A stretch of DNA of 64,000 nucleotides from Anaerobacillus arseniciselenatis (GCF_001865995.1 NZ_MLQQ01000001.1:620001-684000); one strand, 5' to 3'; positions 34,661-45,461 are shown, counted from the stretch's first letter. The notes: generated from the letters alone by a model not told the origin. Numbers and translations are program-made.

Positions 34661-35956
34661 TTAATATAATTGAGTATTATCTTTACTAATTGTTTCCAAC
34701 TTCTCTTTTACAGTCGCTAAGAAGCGGCCGCATACTAAACCGTCTAATACGCGATGATCTAATGATAAACATAAATTCACCATGTGGCGGATTGCAATTG
34801 CGTCATTATCCATGACGACAGGACGTTTAACGATCGATTCTACCGATAAGATAGCCGCTTGCGGATAGTTAATAATCGGTGTAGAAAGTATAGATCCAAA
34901 AGATCCTGTATTGTTGACAGTAAATGTACCACCTTGCATATCATTGTTACTTATCGCTTTATTTCTTACTTTACCAGCTAAGTCATTAATCTCTCTGGCG
35001 ATCCCTTTAATCGATTTTTCATCAGCATGTTTAATAACTGGAACGTATAACGCGTCATCTGTTGCAACAGCAATGCTAATATTAATATCTTTCTTTTGAA
35101 TGATTTTATCTCCTGCCCACATCGAGTTAAGTTGTGGGAATTCTTTTAATGCTTCTACAACAGCTTTAATAAAGAATGGTAGGAATGTGATATTAAGTCC
35201 TTCTTTTTGTTTAAATTCACCTTTTATGCTATTACGATAATTCACAAGGTTTGTCACATCAACTTCGACCATAGTCCAAGCGTGTGGAGCCTCGTGTTTA
35301 CTTTTCACCATATTCGCTGCAATCGCTTTTCTCACTCCTGATACCGGGATTTCGATATCACCAGGAGCAGCAGAAATATTCGGTTGAGCCGTTGTTTGGA
35401 CGGTATTAACAGCAGTTGGAGCTGAAACCGTTTCTTCTTTAACAACTTGTTGCTGCTCAGTTGTTTCAATTTTAGTGTCTTCTGAAACCCCTTTTGGAAT
35501 ATTCCCACTTTCAATAATTGCTTGAATATCTTTTCTAGTAATTCGGCCACCTCGGCCTGTTCCTTTAACAGCAGCTAAATCGATGTTATGTTCTCCTGCT
35601 AAACGAAGTACAGCTGGAGAATAACGTTTTTTCTCACCATCGTCTCGAACTTCTTCCTGTTGTACAGTTTCGCTAGCCGGTGTTTCTTTTTTCACCGCTG
35701 TCGGTTGAGAAGCTCCACCTTCGACTTCAATCGTACAAATGACACCACCAACTTCAATTGTCTCGTCTTCATTTGCAATAAGTTCTTTAATGACACCTGT
35801 ATATGAGGAAGGAACTTCAGCATTCACTTTATCTGTCATCACTTCAGCTATTGGGTCATACTTATTTACTTTGTCGCCTGGCTTTACTAGCCATTTACTT
35901 ATCGTACCTTCTGTTACACTTTCGCCTAGCTGCGGCATTTTTATTTCTGTTGTCAC
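34661..35956 (-). CDS. bkdB: Branched-chain 2-oxo acid dehydrogenase E2 (BkdB)
   Basis: 431 residues. Lipoyl domain 1-78 with the lipoylated Lys in EVMTDKVNAEV, a linker, peripheral-subunit-binding domain at about 115-150 (YSPAVLRLAGEHNIDLAAVK, GTGRGGRITRKDI), a second linker rich in Thr/Val/Gln, and the catalytic acyltransferase domain at about 205-425 with LSLDHRVLDG (His and Asp). It transfers branched acyl groups to CoA. GTG start at 35956 after GGAGGTAACATACA. It is the last gene of the ptb-bkdB operon. Confidence 0.93.
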   Translation of the reverse strand: MTTEIKMPQLGESVTEGTISKWLVKPGDKVNKYDPIAEVMTDKVNAEVPSSYTGVIKELIANEDETIEVGGVICTIEVEGGASQPTAVKKETPASETVQQEEVRDDGEKKRYSPAVLRLAGEHNIDLAAVKGTGRGGRITRKDIQAIIESGNIPKGVSEDTKIETTEQQQVVKEETVSAPTAVNTVQTTAQPNISAAPGDIEIPVSGVRKAIAANMVKSKHEAPHAWTMVEVDVTNLVNYRNSIKGEFKQKEGLNITFLPFFIKAVVEALKEFPQLNSMWAGDKIIQKKDINISIAVATDDALYVPVIKHADEKSIKGIAREINDLAGKVRNKAISNNDMQGGTFTVNNTGSFGSILSTPIINYPQAAILSVESIVKRPVVMDNDAIAIRHMVNLCLSLDHRVLDGLVCGRFLATVKEKLETISKDNTQLY

Positions 35957-35973
35957 TGTATGTTACCTCCCTC

Positions 35974-36957
35974 TTAAAATTCTGCTAAATCTCGCATCGC
36001 TTTTTCGACTTTATCAGGATTAATCATAAAGAACTTCTCCATTGTTGGTGCATAAGGCATTGCAGGTACATCTGGACCTGCTAAGCGTTGAATTGGTGCA
36101 TCTAATTCAAATAAACAATGTTCAGCAATGGTCGCTGCAACTTCACTCATAATGCTACCTTCTTTATTATCTTCAGTAACAAGGAGTACTTTACCAGTTT
36201 TGTTTGCTGCTTCAATAATTGCCTCTTTATCTAGCGGATAAACTGTACGTAAATCTAACACATGAGCAGAAATACCATCTTTATCCAATCTTTCAGCTGC
36301 TTGCAGAGCAAAATGTACCGCTAAACCGTACGTAATTACTGTTATATCGTCACCTTCACGTTTTACGTCAGCTTTACCGATCGGAAGCGTATAATCGTCT
36401 TCAGGGACTTCCCCTTTAATTAAACGATAAGCTCGCTTATGTTCAAAGAATAAAACTGGATCCTCATCACGAATAGCCGCTTTTAATAACCCTTTTACAT
36501 CATAAGGGGTTGAAGGCATCACAATTTTTAATCCAGGAATGCTAGCAAACATTGCTTCTACAGACTGTGAATGGTACAAAGCACCATGAACTCCACCACC
36601 GTAAGGAGCACGGATAACCATTGGACAACTCCAATCATTGTTTGTACGATAACGAATTTTTGCAGCTTCTGAAACAATTTGATTCACCGCTGGCATAATA
36701 AAGTCAGCAAATTGAATCTCAGCAATTGGTCGCATTCCGTACATCGCAGCACCAACACCGACACCTGCAATCGCTGATTCTGCTAACGGCGCATCAATGA
36801 CTCTTTCTTCTCCGAACTTTTCATATAAACCGTTCGTTGCTCTAAATACGCCACCGCGGGCACCAACGTCCTCACCGACAACGAAAACTTTATCGTCGCG
36901 TTCCATCTCCTCTTTTATAGCTAATGTTACAGCATCAATATAGGACATAATTGGCAT
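35974..36957 (-). CDS. bkdAB: Branched-chain 2-oxo acid dehydrogenase E1 beta (BkdAB)
   Basis: 327 residues, transketolase-like pyrimidine and C-terminal domains: DKVFVVGEDVGARGGVFRAT, NGLYEKFGEERVIDAPLAES, GMRPIAEIQFADFI, and the late DITVITYGLAVHFALQAAER. It forms the heterotetrameric E1 with BkdAA, decarboxylating 2-oxoisovalerate, 2-oxo-3-methylvalerate and 2-oxoisocaproate. Stop-to-start distance from BkdAA is 3 bp and to BkdB is 17 bp. Start ATG after GGGGAATAGACG. Confidence 0.93.
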   Translation of the reverse strand: MPIMSYIDAVTLAIKEEMERDDKVFVVGEDVGARGGVFRATNGLYEKFGEERVIDAPLAESAIAGVGVGAAMYGMRPIAEIQFADFIMPAVNQIVSEAAKIRYRTNNDWSCPMVIRAPYGGGVHGALYHSQSVEAMFASIPGLKIVMPSTPYDVKGLLKAAIRDEDPVLFFEHKRAYRLIKGEVPEDDYTLPIGKADVKREGDDITVITYGLAVHFALQAAERLDKDGISAHVLDLRTVYPLDKEAIIEAANKTGKVLLVTEDNKEGSIMSEVAATIAEHCLFELDAPIQRLAGPDVPAMPYAPTMEKFFMINPDKVEKAMRDLAEF

Positions 36958-36960
36958 CGT

Positions 36961-37959
36961 CTATTCCCCCTCAGCGTAAACGTATTTTAAAGCGTCTTCA
37001 GCAGGAGCATAAGCTGCCGCTTCCGCATACTCTGTCGCATCATTTACTGCACTAGAAATACGTTCATTTATTTGATTTTCAATTTCTTCTGTTAAAATAT
37101 TTAATTCTTGCAAATACGCTTTAAACGTAATGATTGAATCTTTCTTTTTCGCTTCTTCAACTTCTTCTCTTGAACGATACGCTCGGTCATCGTCGTCACT
37201 AGAGTGTGGTGTTAAACGATACGAAACAGTTTCAATTAACGTTGGTCCTTCACCATTTCTCCCACGATCAGCTGCTGCTTTAACCGCTTTATAAACAGCA
37301 ATTGGATCATTTCCGTCAACGGTCTCACCTGGCATTCCATATCCAATTGCACGATCAGATACTTTTTCACACGCTAATTGTTTATGAATCGGCACAGAAA
37401 TCGCATACTTATTATTTTCACACATTAAGATAACAGGCAATTTATGAACAGCAGCAAAGTTCGCCCCTTCATGAAAATCACCTTGGTTTGATGAACCTTC
37501 TCCAAATGTTGTAAACGTCACAAAGTCTTTCCCTTGCATTTTTCCAGCCAAAGCAACACCTACAGCATGAGGAACTTGTGTTGTTACTGGAGAAGATCCT
37601 GTAACAATGCGATTTTTCTTTTGACCGAAGTGTCCCGGCATTTGTCTACCGCCAGAGTTTGGATCTTCAGCTTTAGCAAATGCTGATAGCATAAGGTCAC
37701 GAGCAGTCATTCCAAAGTGAAGAACAACACCCATGTCACGGTAATAAGGTAAAACATAATCCTTTTCTTTATTCAAAGCGTAGGCCGCTCCAACTTGAGC
37801 AGCTTCTTGACCTTGACAAGAAATAACAAAAGGAATTTTTCCTGCTCGGTTTAATAGCCACATTCTTTCATCTATTTTTCTTGCGAGTAACATCGTCTCA
37901 TAAATTTCAAGTACATCTTGATCACTTAAGCCAACTGATGCATGACGATTTTCGGTCAT
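36961..37959 (-). CDS. bkdAA: Branched-chain 2-oxo acid dehydrogenase E1 alpha (BkdAA)
   Basis: 332 residues from ATG 37959 (MTENRHASVG), preceded by AAAGGGGG; the frame is open 48 bp further up without a start signal. ThDP-binding block is GEGSSNQGDFHEGANFAAVH then ILMCENN, and the phosphorylation-loop-type region is SYRLTPHSSDDDDRAYR. RKIDERMWLLNRAGKIPF is the N-terminal hallmark. A type-D hairpin repeat occupies most of the 230 bp between lpdV and this gene, an unusually large gap inside the operon. Confidence 0.93.
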   Translation of the reverse strand: MTENRHASVGLSDQDVLEIYETMLLARKIDERMWLLNRAGKIPFVISCQGQEAAQVGAAYALNKEKDYVLPYYRDMGVVLHFGMTARDLMLSAFAKAEDPNSGGRQMPGHFGQKKNRIVTGSSPVTTQVPHAVGVALAGKMQGKDFVTFTTFGEGSSNQGDFHEGANFAAVHKLPVILMCENNKYAISVPIHKQLACEKVSDRAIGYGMPGETVDGNDPIAVYKAVKAAADRGRNGEGPTLIETVSYRLTPHSSDDDDRAYRSREEVEEAKKKDSIITFKAYLQELNILTEEIENQINERISSAVNDATEYAEAAAYAPAEDALKYVYAEGE

Positions 37960-38056
37960 TATAAGACCCCCTTTTATAATGTGAAATGTACAATTTATAA
38001 TGTACATCTTTTGAAAGCTATGCTACGTTGCCCAGACATAACATAGTTTAAAGCAA

Positions 38057-38188
38057 ATTTTGAGTTTTGAGTGTTGAGTGTTGAGTTTTGAGTGTTGAAT
38101 TTTGAATTTTGAGTTTTGAGTTGGTGTATGTGTAGCTACGTAGCGTTACTTTCATTAACTCAAAACTCTTAACTCTTCATTCAAAACT
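38057..38188 (+). repeat. Repeat family D hairpin inside the bkd operon
   Basis: Left arm of TTTTGAGTGTTGAG units (38057-38121), loop GTGTAGCTACGTAGCG, right arm AACTCAAAACTCTTAACTC (38156-38188). It begins right after the lpdV stop codon. Folded in RNA it would make a stem of 30 bp or more between lpdV and bkdAA. Confidence 0.75.
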
Positions 38189-38189
38189 G

Positions 38190-39611
38190 TTAACCGTGAA
38201 TCGCTTTTCCGTCAACAGCGAGTGCTGCTTCACCTATTGCCTCTGATAGTGTCGGGTGTGGATGAATTGTATTTGCAACTTCCCAATGCGTGGCGTCTAA
38301 CACTTTAGCCAGCGCTGCTTCAGAAATCATATCAGTCACATGAGGCCCAATCATATGAACTCCTAATAAATCTTCTGAATCTTCATCGACAACAAGCTTT
38401 ACAAAGCCGTCTGTCTCTCCGAAAACCATCGCTTTACCAATGGCTTTAAATAAAAACTTACCTGTTTTTACTTTATAACCTTTTTCTTTTGCTTCATTTT
38501 CTGTTAGTCCTACACTTGCAATTTCAGGAGAACTGTACACACATTTTGCGATTAAATTATAATCTAGCTCATGTGGATTTTGATCAGCCATATGTTCTAC
38601 AGCAATTATACCTTCATGGGATGCGACATGCGCTAGCTGAAGCCCTCCAATCACATCTCCGATTGCATAAATGTGAGATTCCTTCGTTTGATAAAACTGA
38701 TTCGTTTGAATCACACCGTTCTCTACTTGTATATCGGTATTTTCTAAACCGATTCCTTCAATATTTGCTTGTCGGCCTACGGAAACGAGAAGCTTTTCGG
38801 CAGAGAATGCTTTTGTTTCTCCTTTATGCTCAGCTTGAATCGTAGCCACTTTTCCTTTTTCAATTGTTTCAGAAAGAACTTTCGCACTTGTAACTATCTT
38901 TATACCCTTTTTCTTCATTGAGCGAGTTGCTTCTTTTGAAACTTCATGATCTTCTGTAGGTAAAATTCGATCAGCGTACTCAAGAACAGTTACTTTAACG
39001 CCAAAGTCAGCGAGCATTGATGCCCATTCAATCCCAATGACTCCACCACCGACAATGATCATTGACTCTGGAAGTGCTTCCATTTTCAATGCTTCATCAC
39101 TTGAAAGAACGTATTGTCCATCAATCTCAAGCCCCGGTAATGTCCTCGGTCTAGAACCTGTCGCTATGAGAACATTTTTCGGAATTAGCATCTCATTTTC
39201 TTCACCGTTGTTCATTTCTACGGAAATAGTCCCTGGAGTTGGAGAAAAAATAGATGGTCCTAAAATACGCCCAATTCCTTCATAAACATCAATCTTCCCT
39301 TTTTTCATAAGATGTTGGACACCCTTATGTAGGTTTTCAATGATTTTCTCTTTTCTTTGCTGAACCTTATCGAAATGAAGGGTGACATCGTTTGCACTTA
39401 CCCCGAACTCTTCAGAGTGCTTCATTGTTGAATACACTTCAGCACTTCTTAGTAGCGCCTTACTCGGGATACAACCTTGGTGTAAACACGTACCACCTAA
39501 TTTTGCTTTTTCAACGACAGCCACTTTTAATCCTAGCTGCGATGCTTTGATGGCGGCAACATAACCACCAGTCCCTGCTCCTAGTATTACTAAGTCATAT
39601 TCATGAGCCAT
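38190..39611 (-). CDS. lpdV: Dihydrolipoamide dehydrogenase E3 (LpdV)
   Basis: 473 residues. FAD motif GAGTGGYVAAIKAS, redox disulfide GGTCLHQGCIPSK, NAD motif VGGGVIGIEWASML, second FAD motif IYAIGDV, and the catalytic His-Glu in HPHPTLSEAIGEAAL. It re-oxidises E2-bound dihydrolipoate. In Bacillus the bkd operon carries its own E3 copy. The start follows GGAAGGAGACAAACAA and lies 16 bp from the buk stop. Confidence 0.93.
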   Translation of the reverse strand: MAHEYDLVILGAGTGGYVAAIKASQLGLKVAVVEKAKLGGTCLHQGCIPSKALLRSAEVYSTMKHSEEFGVSANDVTLHFDKVQQRKEKIIENLHKGVQHLMKKGKIDVYEGIGRILGPSIFSPTPGTISVEMNNGEENEMLIPKNVLIATGSRPRTLPGLEIDGQYVLSSDEALKMEALPESMIIVGGGVIGIEWASMLADFGVKVTVLEYADRILPTEDHEVSKEATRSMKKKGIKIVTSAKVLSETIEKGKVATIQAEHKGETKAFSAEKLLVSVGRQANIEGIGLENTDIQVENGVIQTNQFYQTKESHIYAIGDVIGGLQLAHVASHEGIIAVEHMADQNPHELDYNLIAKCVYSSPEIASVGLTENEAKEKGYKVKTGKFLFKAIGKAMVFGETDGFVKLVVDEDSEDLLGVHMIGPHVTDMISEAALAKVLDATHWEVANTIHPHPTLSEAIGEAALAVDGKAIHG

Positions 39612-39627
39612 TTGTTTGTCTCCTTCC

Positions 39628-40734
39628 CTACTTTACATTTTCAACAGTAATTTCATTATTAGGATATGACTTTGCTTGTTCTTCACCACGAAGAACTCTT
39701 AAGCCGCCCTCCACTAATGCTTGAAGCTCATTTTCCCCTGGATGGACGATTACATCAGCTATCCAACTAATTCGATCGGTAATTTCCTTCACAAAACTTT
39801 TACCGTAAGCAAGCCCACCTGTTAAAACAATCGCATCAACTTCACCTTTTAAAACTGTGCTTGCTGCGCCGATCTCTTTTGCAACTTGATATGCCATCGC
39901 ATCATAAACAAGCTTTGCTTCTTCATCTCCAGAAGCTATCCTTTTTTCAACTTCTACCGCATCGTTCGTACCTAAATAGCCGACTAGACCACCTTGACCG
40001 ACGATCTTTTTCATTATCTCATCCGCATAATACTCCCCTGAAAATGATAATGAAACCAAATCCCCTGCCGGTACTGTTCCAGCACGTTCTGGTGAGAAAG
40101 GCCCTTCTCCATGTAAACCATTATTAACATCTATAACACGCCCACCTTTATGAGCACCAACAGTAATACCTCCGCCCATATGGGTAACAATTAAATTTAA
40201 TTTTTCATATTTCTTACCTAGATCTTTAGCAACTCTTCTTGCTACAGCTTTTTGATTTAAAGCATGAAAAATACTTTTTCTTTCAAAAAGTGCAAATCCA
40301 GATATTTTAGCAATTGAGTCCATTTCATCGACAACGACAGGGTCAACTATAAACGAAGGAATGTTGAGTTGCTTTGCAATTTCAAAAGCTAAAATTCCTC
40401 CTAAATTCGATGCGTGCTCTCCAGAAAAACCTTGACGTAAATCCTTCAACATCGCATCATTGACTTCATACGTCCCCCCTTCAATCGGTCGTAACAATCC
40501 CCCTCTACCAACAACTGCACTTAGCTTGGAGATATTGATCCCTTCTTCATGAAGAGTTTCTAAAATTGTTTCTTTCCGAAATGAATATTGGTCGATAATT
40601 CGATCATATGAATTAATCGCATCGGCATTATGGCGAATCGTCTTTTCTATCAAGGAGCGCTCGTCGTCATATATACCTATTTTAGTGGAAGTAGATCCCG
40701 GATTAATGGCTAAAATTCGATATTCATGTTGCAA
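39628..40734 (-). CDS. buk: Butyrate kinase (Buk)
   Basis: 368 residues from a TTG at 40734 ([20 protein letters not shown]), chosen because GGGGGT lies about 8 bp upstream and the ATG in that region is out of frame. It belongs to the acetokinase family: [10 protein letters not shown] adenosine/phosphate loop, [31 protein letters not shown] and [12 protein letters not shown]. It converts branched-chain acyl phosphates plus ADP to acids plus ATP, completing energy gain from Val/Ile/Leu. A degenerate family B repeat separates it from bcd. Confidence 0.92.
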   Translation of the reverse strand: MQHEYRILAINPGSTSTKIGIYDDERSLIEKTIRHNADAINSYDRIIDQYSFRKETILETLHEEGINISKLSAVVGRGGLLRPIEGGTYEVNDAMLKDLRQGFSGEHASNLGGILAFEIAKQLNIPSFIVDPVVVDEMDSIAKISGFALFERKSIFHALNQKAVARRVAKDLGKKYEKLNLIVTHMGGGITVGAHKGGRVIDVNNGLHGEGPFSPERAGTVPAGDLVSLSFSGEYYADEIMKKIVGQGGLVGYLGTNDAVEVEKRIASGDEEAKLVYDAMAYQVAKEIGAASTVLKGEVDAIVLTGGLAYGKSFVKEITDRISWIADVIVHPGENELQALVEGGLRVLRGEEQAKSYPNNEITVENVK

Positions 40735-40770
40735 AAAACTTACCCCCAACAAATTTATTTGAAACCTAAT

Positions 40771-40887
40771 TAAGTAAACTTCATAATCCCAATAAACTAG
40801 CCACACCCTGCTCCATCCAGTTGAGAACGATTAGCTCAACTAGATGGGAGTTTCCTTGTGGCACTAAATTAAGATGATGAAATTATT
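40771..40887 (+). repeat. Repeat family B, copy 5 (diverged)
   Basis: TAAGTAAACTTCATAATCCC start and GATGATGAAATTATT end, with an inner palindrome CATCCAGTTGAG / CTCAACTAGATG that differs from the other copies yet still pairs. It lies in the bcd-buk intergenic gap (40735-41023). A further hairpin AGGCT..AGCC lies at about 40905-40935. Confidence 0.55.
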
Positions 40888-41023
40888 AAATTATAATGAT
40901 AGAGGCTGGCTTCCAAAGAGCTACTAGCCTTCAAAGTTAGTATGTCACAAGTTAAACAATACTACTTATTATTCAGGCATGCCAACTCCTATAAAAAGCC
41001 ACCCTCTATTTATTACTTCGTTA

Positions 41024-42121
41024 TTAACGACGTCTACTTAAAATACTATGTTCATTCGTTAAAAACTGCTTACGAGACTTACGCATGTTTTCAATTCTTT
41101 CTTCAGCCATACGATCGGCCGCCATATACGTTGGAATATTATCACGTTTCGAAATTTCAAAAATCTTTGAAATACTATCATATATCGTTTCTACTCTTTT
41201 TAATGCTCGCTCTTTATTGTAGCCGTATAACTCATCAGCGACATTTATAACTCCACCTGCATTAATAACATAATCAGGCGCATAAACGATACCAAGTTCA
41301 GAGATTTGGTCACCGTGTTTTGTTTCTTTTAATTGGTTGTTCGCTGCCCCTGCAATAACTTTCGCTTTAAGTTGCGGGATAGTATCGTCATTAATAATTG
41401 CTCCTAAGGCACATGGTGCGAAAATATCACATTCAACACTGTAAATATCGCTAATATCAACTGATTTTGCACCGAAGTCTTCAACTGCTCTTGCCACAGA
41501 CTCTTTGTTGATATCAGTAACGATTAATTTTGCTCCTTCTTCATGAAGGTGCTTACATAGCGTATATGATACATTCCCAACACCTTGAACAGCCACCGTC
41601 AAGCCTTCTAAAGAGTCAGTACCAAACGCTTCTTTTGCGGCCGCTTTCATTCCTACATAAACGCCATACGCTGTTACCGGCGATGGATTTCCTGATGAAC
41701 CAAATGCTGGTGAAATCCCTGTTACGTAATCCGTTTCTTCATGGATGATATCCATATCCCCTACTGTAGTCCCAACATCTTCAGCTGTAATATAGCGTCC
41801 GTTTAATCCTTGGATATAGCGGCCGAAAGCTCGGAACATTTCCTCATTTTTATCTTTACGAGGATCTCCAATAATAACTGTTTTTCCTCCACCAAGATTT
41901 AAACCTGCTGCTGCATTTTTATAAGTCATTCCTTTAGCTAAACGAAGTGCATCTTCAAATGCTTCTGCTTCTGTATTATAAGTCCACATTCTCGTTCCAC
42001 CAAGAGCTGGTCCAAGGGTTGTATCGTGTATTGCAATGATTGCTTTTAAACCTGATTGTTTGTCTTGACATACAACAACCTGTTCATAATCATACGTTTC
42101 CATATACTTAAATAATTCCAT
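41024..42121 (-). CDS. bcd: Leucine dehydrogenase (Bcd)
   Basis: 365 residues from ATG 42121 ([14 protein letters not shown]) after GGGAGG; an upstream in-frame start at 42145 lies before that site. [15 protein letters not shown] holds the catalytic Lys, [20 protein letters not shown] the NAD fold, and GAANNQLK and [15 protein letters not shown] the rest of the active site. It deaminates Leu, Val and Ile to their 2-oxo acids, feeding the Bkd complex. It lies 36 bp downstream of ptb. Confidence 0.93.
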   Translation of the reverse strand: MELFKYMETYDYEQVVVCQDKQSGLKAIIAIHDTTLGPALGGTRMWTYNTEAEAFEDALRLAKGMTYKNAAAGLNLGGGKTVIIGDPRKDKNEEMFRAFGRYIQGLNGRYITAEDVGTTVGDMDIIHEETDYVTGISPAFGSSGNPSPVTAYGVYVGMKAAAKEAFGTDSLEGLTVAVQGVGNVSYTLCKHLHEEGAKLIVTDINKESVARAVEDFGAKSVDISDIYSVECDIFAPCALGAIINDDTIPQLKAKVIAGAANNQLKETKHGDQISELGIVYAPDYVINAGGVINVADELYGYNKERALKRVETIYDSISKIFEISKRDNIPTYMAADRMAEERIENMRKSRKQFLTNEHSILSRRR

Positions 42122-42157
42122 CGTATTTTTCCTCCCTATTTTCACTCTTTTTTTCCT

Positions 42158-43066
42158 TTAGCTAACTGAACGAACTGCCATTGCTAATGAATAAAGTTTA
42201 CTCTCTGCTGAATCGGCTCTAGATGTCAATACAATCGGTGCCTTAGCGCCAGCAATTACTCCGCCAACTTTCGCTTTCGAAAAATAAACAAGAGACTTGT
42301 ATAAAGCATTACCTACTTCAATAATCGGAACGACTAAAATATCCGCTCTCCCAGCCACTTCACCTTCAATTCCTTTTAACTGGGCAGCATGAATTGATAT
42401 TGCATTATCCACCGCAAGAGGTCCATCTACTATACAATTTTTAATTTGACCTCGCTTGTTCATTTGAGCAAGCAGTGCACCATCGACAGTGGCCACCATG
42501 TTAGGATTAACCGTCTCTACAGCCGAGAGTACCGCAACTTTAGGTAACTCTAACCCTAACCGCCTAGCAATATAAACCGAATTGTTAATGATTTCAACTT
42601 TTTGATTTAAATCAGGTGCGATGTTCATCGCTGCATCTGTTACAAAAATAAGTCTGTCTACATCAGGTATTTGAAAAGCTGCTACGTGAGATAGTACTTT
42701 TCCTGCTCTAAGACCATACTCTTTGTTTAGAACTTCTTTTAAAATAACAGAAGTTGAAACCATACCTTTCATTAATACATCTGCAATACCTTGGTTTACA
42801 GCTTGGACAGCTAATTTAGCTGCATCTTTGTCACTGTTAGCGTTCACAATTTTAACGTATTCACTTTTGTTGTAACCGCCGTTTTTGCTACTAGTAAACA
42901 GAGATTTAATCTTTTCTTCATTACCATATAAAATAAAGGTTGCTAATTTTTGATCCACAGCGTTAACTACTGCTTCGATTACTTCCTCATCTTCTGCTGC
43001 AGCAACTGCCACAACCTTTGATGGCAATTGTATTGCTTGTTCCTTAAGTTGATCTAAATTCACCAT
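42158..43066 (-). CDS. ptb: Phosphate butyryltransferase (Ptb)
   Basis: 302 residues from ATG 43066 (MVNLDQLKEQAI) with AAAGGCGG upstream. It is a phosphotransacylase fold: VLMKGMVSTSVILKEVLNKE, LSHVAAFQIPDVDRLIFVTD, AAMNIAPDLNQKVEII and LVVPIIEVGNALYKSLVYFS. It converts isobutyryl-, isovaleryl- and 2-methylbutyryl-CoA to acyl phosphates for Buk. It is the first gene of the operon, directly behind the sigma-54 promoter, and divergently placed relative to no gene; bkdR lies upstream on the same strand. Confidence 0.93.
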   Translation of the reverse strand: MVNLDQLKEQAIQLPSKVVAVAAAEDEEVIEAVVNAVDQKLATFILYGNEEKIKSLFTSSKNGGYNKSEYVKIVNANSDKDAAKLAVQAVNQGIADVLMKGMVSTSVILKEVLNKEYGLRAGKVLSHVAAFQIPDVDRLIFVTDAAMNIAPDLNQKVEIINNSVYIARRLGLELPKVAVLSAVETVNPNMVATVDGALLAQMNKRGQIKNCIVDGPLAVDNAISIHAAQLKGIEGEVAGRADILVVPIIEVGNALYKSLVYFSKAKVGGVIAGAKAPIVLTSRADSAESKLYSLAMAVRSVS

Positions 43067-43109
43067 CGTACCGCCTTTCTCGTTGTCACGTTGGTTACAC
43101 AATTTAATA

Positions 43110-43127
43110 TTGCAATTTCTGTGCCAA
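43110..43127 (-). promoter_or_regulatory. Sigma-54 (-24/-12) promoter of the bkd operon
   Basis: On the - strand TTGGCACAGAAATTGCAA matches the TGGCAC-N5-TTGCA consensus completely. It lies about 45 bp before ptb and just after bkdR, whose product is a sigma-54 activator. Confidence 0.92.
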
Positions 43128-43217
43128 GTTTGCAACCAACTAATTTCAGTTCTTTTTGTACACTTTTTGTTCACAATTAACCAATTCCACTATGCAAATT
43201 TTATCATAGTGCGCAAA

Positions 43218-45290
43218 TTATTGCATGCTATTTATTTCAATATTATATTTTTCCATTTTATAATATAAATTTCTAATTGAAAGTTTTAAACTTTTAGCGG
43301 TAGCCGTTTTATTACCGCCATTATTCTTTAAAGCAAATAGTATTTGCTCTTTTTCAAATTGCTGAACTTTTTCAGCTAATGATTGGAAACTCGCAAATTG
43401 TTGCGTCATTTCTTCCGAACGCTCTTCTTTACTATCTTCCCCACTCAATTCCGGAATATGATGGACATCAATTTCAATTTCGTTAAAGTGCATAAAGATC
43501 ATCGCTCTCCCTAGGACATTTTCAAGCTCACGTACATTCCCTGGCCAATCATAGTTCATTAAAATCTTTTCAGCAGATGCCGTTAAACCTGTCACTTTTC
43601 TACCATAATCTTGATTGATCTTTAATATTAAATGATTACAAAGCGCAGGAATATCTTCTTTACGCTTTCTTAGAGAAGGAATAAAGATTGGCATTCGGTT
43701 AATTCGATAATATAAATCTTCACGAAAACTATTTTCATTTATGGCTTTTTCTAAATTCACATTCGTAGCCGCAATTACCCTTACATTGATTGCAATAGAC
43801 TTCGTTCCACCAACCCGAACAATTTCTCGTTCTTGCAAGACACGAAGAAGTTTCGCTTGTATGTTTACGCTTAATTCACCAATTTCATCCAAGAAAATAC
43901 TACCACCGTTTGCATCTTCAAATAAACCACGCTTCCCCCCTCTTTTAGCACCCGAAAATGCACCTTCTTCATAACCAAAAAGTTCACTTTCCAATAAAGA
44001 TTCAGAAATTGCCGCACAGTTAACTCTCACAAACTTGTTATACTTTCTCTCACTTGCATTATGTATTGCATGGGCAAAGAGCTCTTTCCCAGTACCCGAT
44101 TCCCCTCTCAACAAAATCGTCGCCGGTGTTGAAGCAGCTAATTTCGCTTGCTCAATCGCAAACTCCATCTCTTCAGACGTACCGATAATATCCTCAAAAG
44201 AGTATTTCGCTTCTAACGTTCGAATAATTCTTCTTGCACGTTCCAATTCATCCGTAAGCGATTTAATTTCAGACATATCATGAAGGACCCCAACACTTCC
44301 TTTTAGTTTCCCATCAACGATCACAGGCGCTACATTAACAACTACATCTTTCTTTTTCGGACCAACCTTCATTCTTGTCCCGCGGACTGATTTTCGGTTT
44401 TTTAGAACATGCATATGCATACTTTCACCTTCAGAAATATCAGCCGTCGCCGGTTTTCCTATTACTTGCCCAGCTGTTAATCCTGTCAAGCGAGTATATG
44501 CTGGGTTAATCATCAGACCAATCCCATTTTCATCCACTACCGAAATCGCGTCATCCGATGACGAAAAAATCGCTTCAAGCATCGTTTGAATACTTTTTAA
44601 GTTAGTAACTTCTTCAGCCATCTGCTCAATCTCGGTAATATCTTTGAAGACGGCTAATGCACCTATCACTTTATCATTATGAATCATAGGAACACGTGTA
44701 GTAACAATCGTTAAACCGTTTGTAATCTCCTGCTTTTTATTCATTTCTATTTTTTTCGTTTGCAAAACGCGACCTAACCGACTGGCTGGCACTATTTCAT
44801 AAATCGATTTCCCTAAAACTTCTTCTTTTTTTACATTTAACATCCGTTCAGCACTCTTATTTATTAACGTCACCATAGACTTTTCATCAATCGCTATCAT
44901 GCCGTCATGGGTAGAGTTTATGATTACATCTTGTTTAGAATAATAGTTTGTTAACTGTTCAATCAATGTTTCTTTTTCTTCAATTAAATTGAAAATCAAC
45001 GTTGCAACAGAGCTAGGTATTAAGACAACACCCGCTTTATCACAGGCAACCTTAAGTTCAGAAGCAAGAGCAGGATCACCAGTTGCTTCAACAACTACAT
45101 CAACGTCGTTCGTTAACAAGCACTCCCAGTCTCTATCCGTCTTTATCCCTAGTTCTTTTGCGAGTAAGATCCCCGAACTTTTTTCATTTTTATCAGCAAC
45201 TCCAATAACTTCCATCATATCTGCATCAACTAAAATTTTAAGTAAAGCCGATCCTCCTCGTCCAGCCCCTACAATTAAACAGTTCTTCAT
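43218..45290 (-). CDS. bkdR: Sigma-54-dependent activator BkdR
   Basis: 690 residues from ATG 45290 ([13 protein letters not shown]), with AAAAGGG 8 bp upstream. An N-terminal nucleotide-binding-like domain (1-110) has [15 protein letters not shown]. Two PAS domains follow at about 115-230 and 235-345, then an AAA+ domain at about 360-600 with Walker A GESGTGKE, the sigma-54 contact loop GAFSGA (Ser in place of the usual Thr) and Walker [13 protein letters not shown]. The C-terminus is a Fis-type helix-turn-helix ([19 protein letters not shown]). Matches B. subtilis BkdR in length and order. It activates ptb-bkdB in response to branched-chain amino acids or their oxo acids. Confidence 0.93.
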   Translation of the reverse strand: MKNCLIVGAGRGGSALLKILVDADMMEVIGVADKNEKSSGILLAKELGIKTDRDWECLLTNDVDVVVEATGDPALASELKVACDKAGVVLIPSSVATLIFNLIEEKETLIEQLTNYYSKQDVIINSTHDGMIAIDEKSMVTLINKSAERMLNVKKEEVLGKSIYEIVPASRLGRVLQTKKIEMNKKQEITNGLTIVTTRVPMIHNDKVIGALAVFKDITEIEQMAEEVTNLKSIQTMLEAIFSSSDDAISVVDENGIGLMINPAYTRLTGLTAGQVIGKPATADISEGESMHMHVLKNRKSVRGTRMKVGPKKKDVVVNVAPVIVDGKLKGSVGVLHDMSEIKSLTDELERARRIIRTLEAKYSFEDIIGTSEEMEFAIEQAKLAASTPATILLRGESGTGKELFAHAIHNASERKYNKFVRVNCAAISESLLESELFGYEEGAFSGAKRGGKRGLFEDANGGSIFLDEIGELSVNIQAKLLRVLQEREIVRVGGTKSIAINVRVIAATNVNLEKAINENSFREDLYYRINRMPIFIPSLRKRKEDIPALCNHLILKINQDYGRKVTGLTASAEKILMNYDWPGNVRELENVLGRAMIFMHFNEIEIDVHHIPELSGEDSKEERSEEMTQQFASFQSLAEKVQQFEKEQILFALKNNGGNKTATAKSLKLSIRNLYYKMEKYNIEINSMQ

Positions 45291-45461
45291 TTCAGACACC
45301 CTTTTGTGTATAACAGATTATTTTTAGAGCATTGCATTTGTAATTCACTCACATAATAACTATACACTAAAATAATGAAAAGAAACAAAATTACTCTTTT
45401 GGACAACGTCATTATAATTAGGTAAAATGTATTTATTAATTTCTTGAAAGAGGTATACACT

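Noticed and set aside
38057-38188. Short TTTTGAGTG units considered as a CRISPR array
   Set aside because: Units have no regular spacers and the two halves are inverted, forming one hairpin; no cas genes.
40942-41250. 102-codon + strand frame
   Set aside because: Antisense to the bcd 3' end; no start signals.
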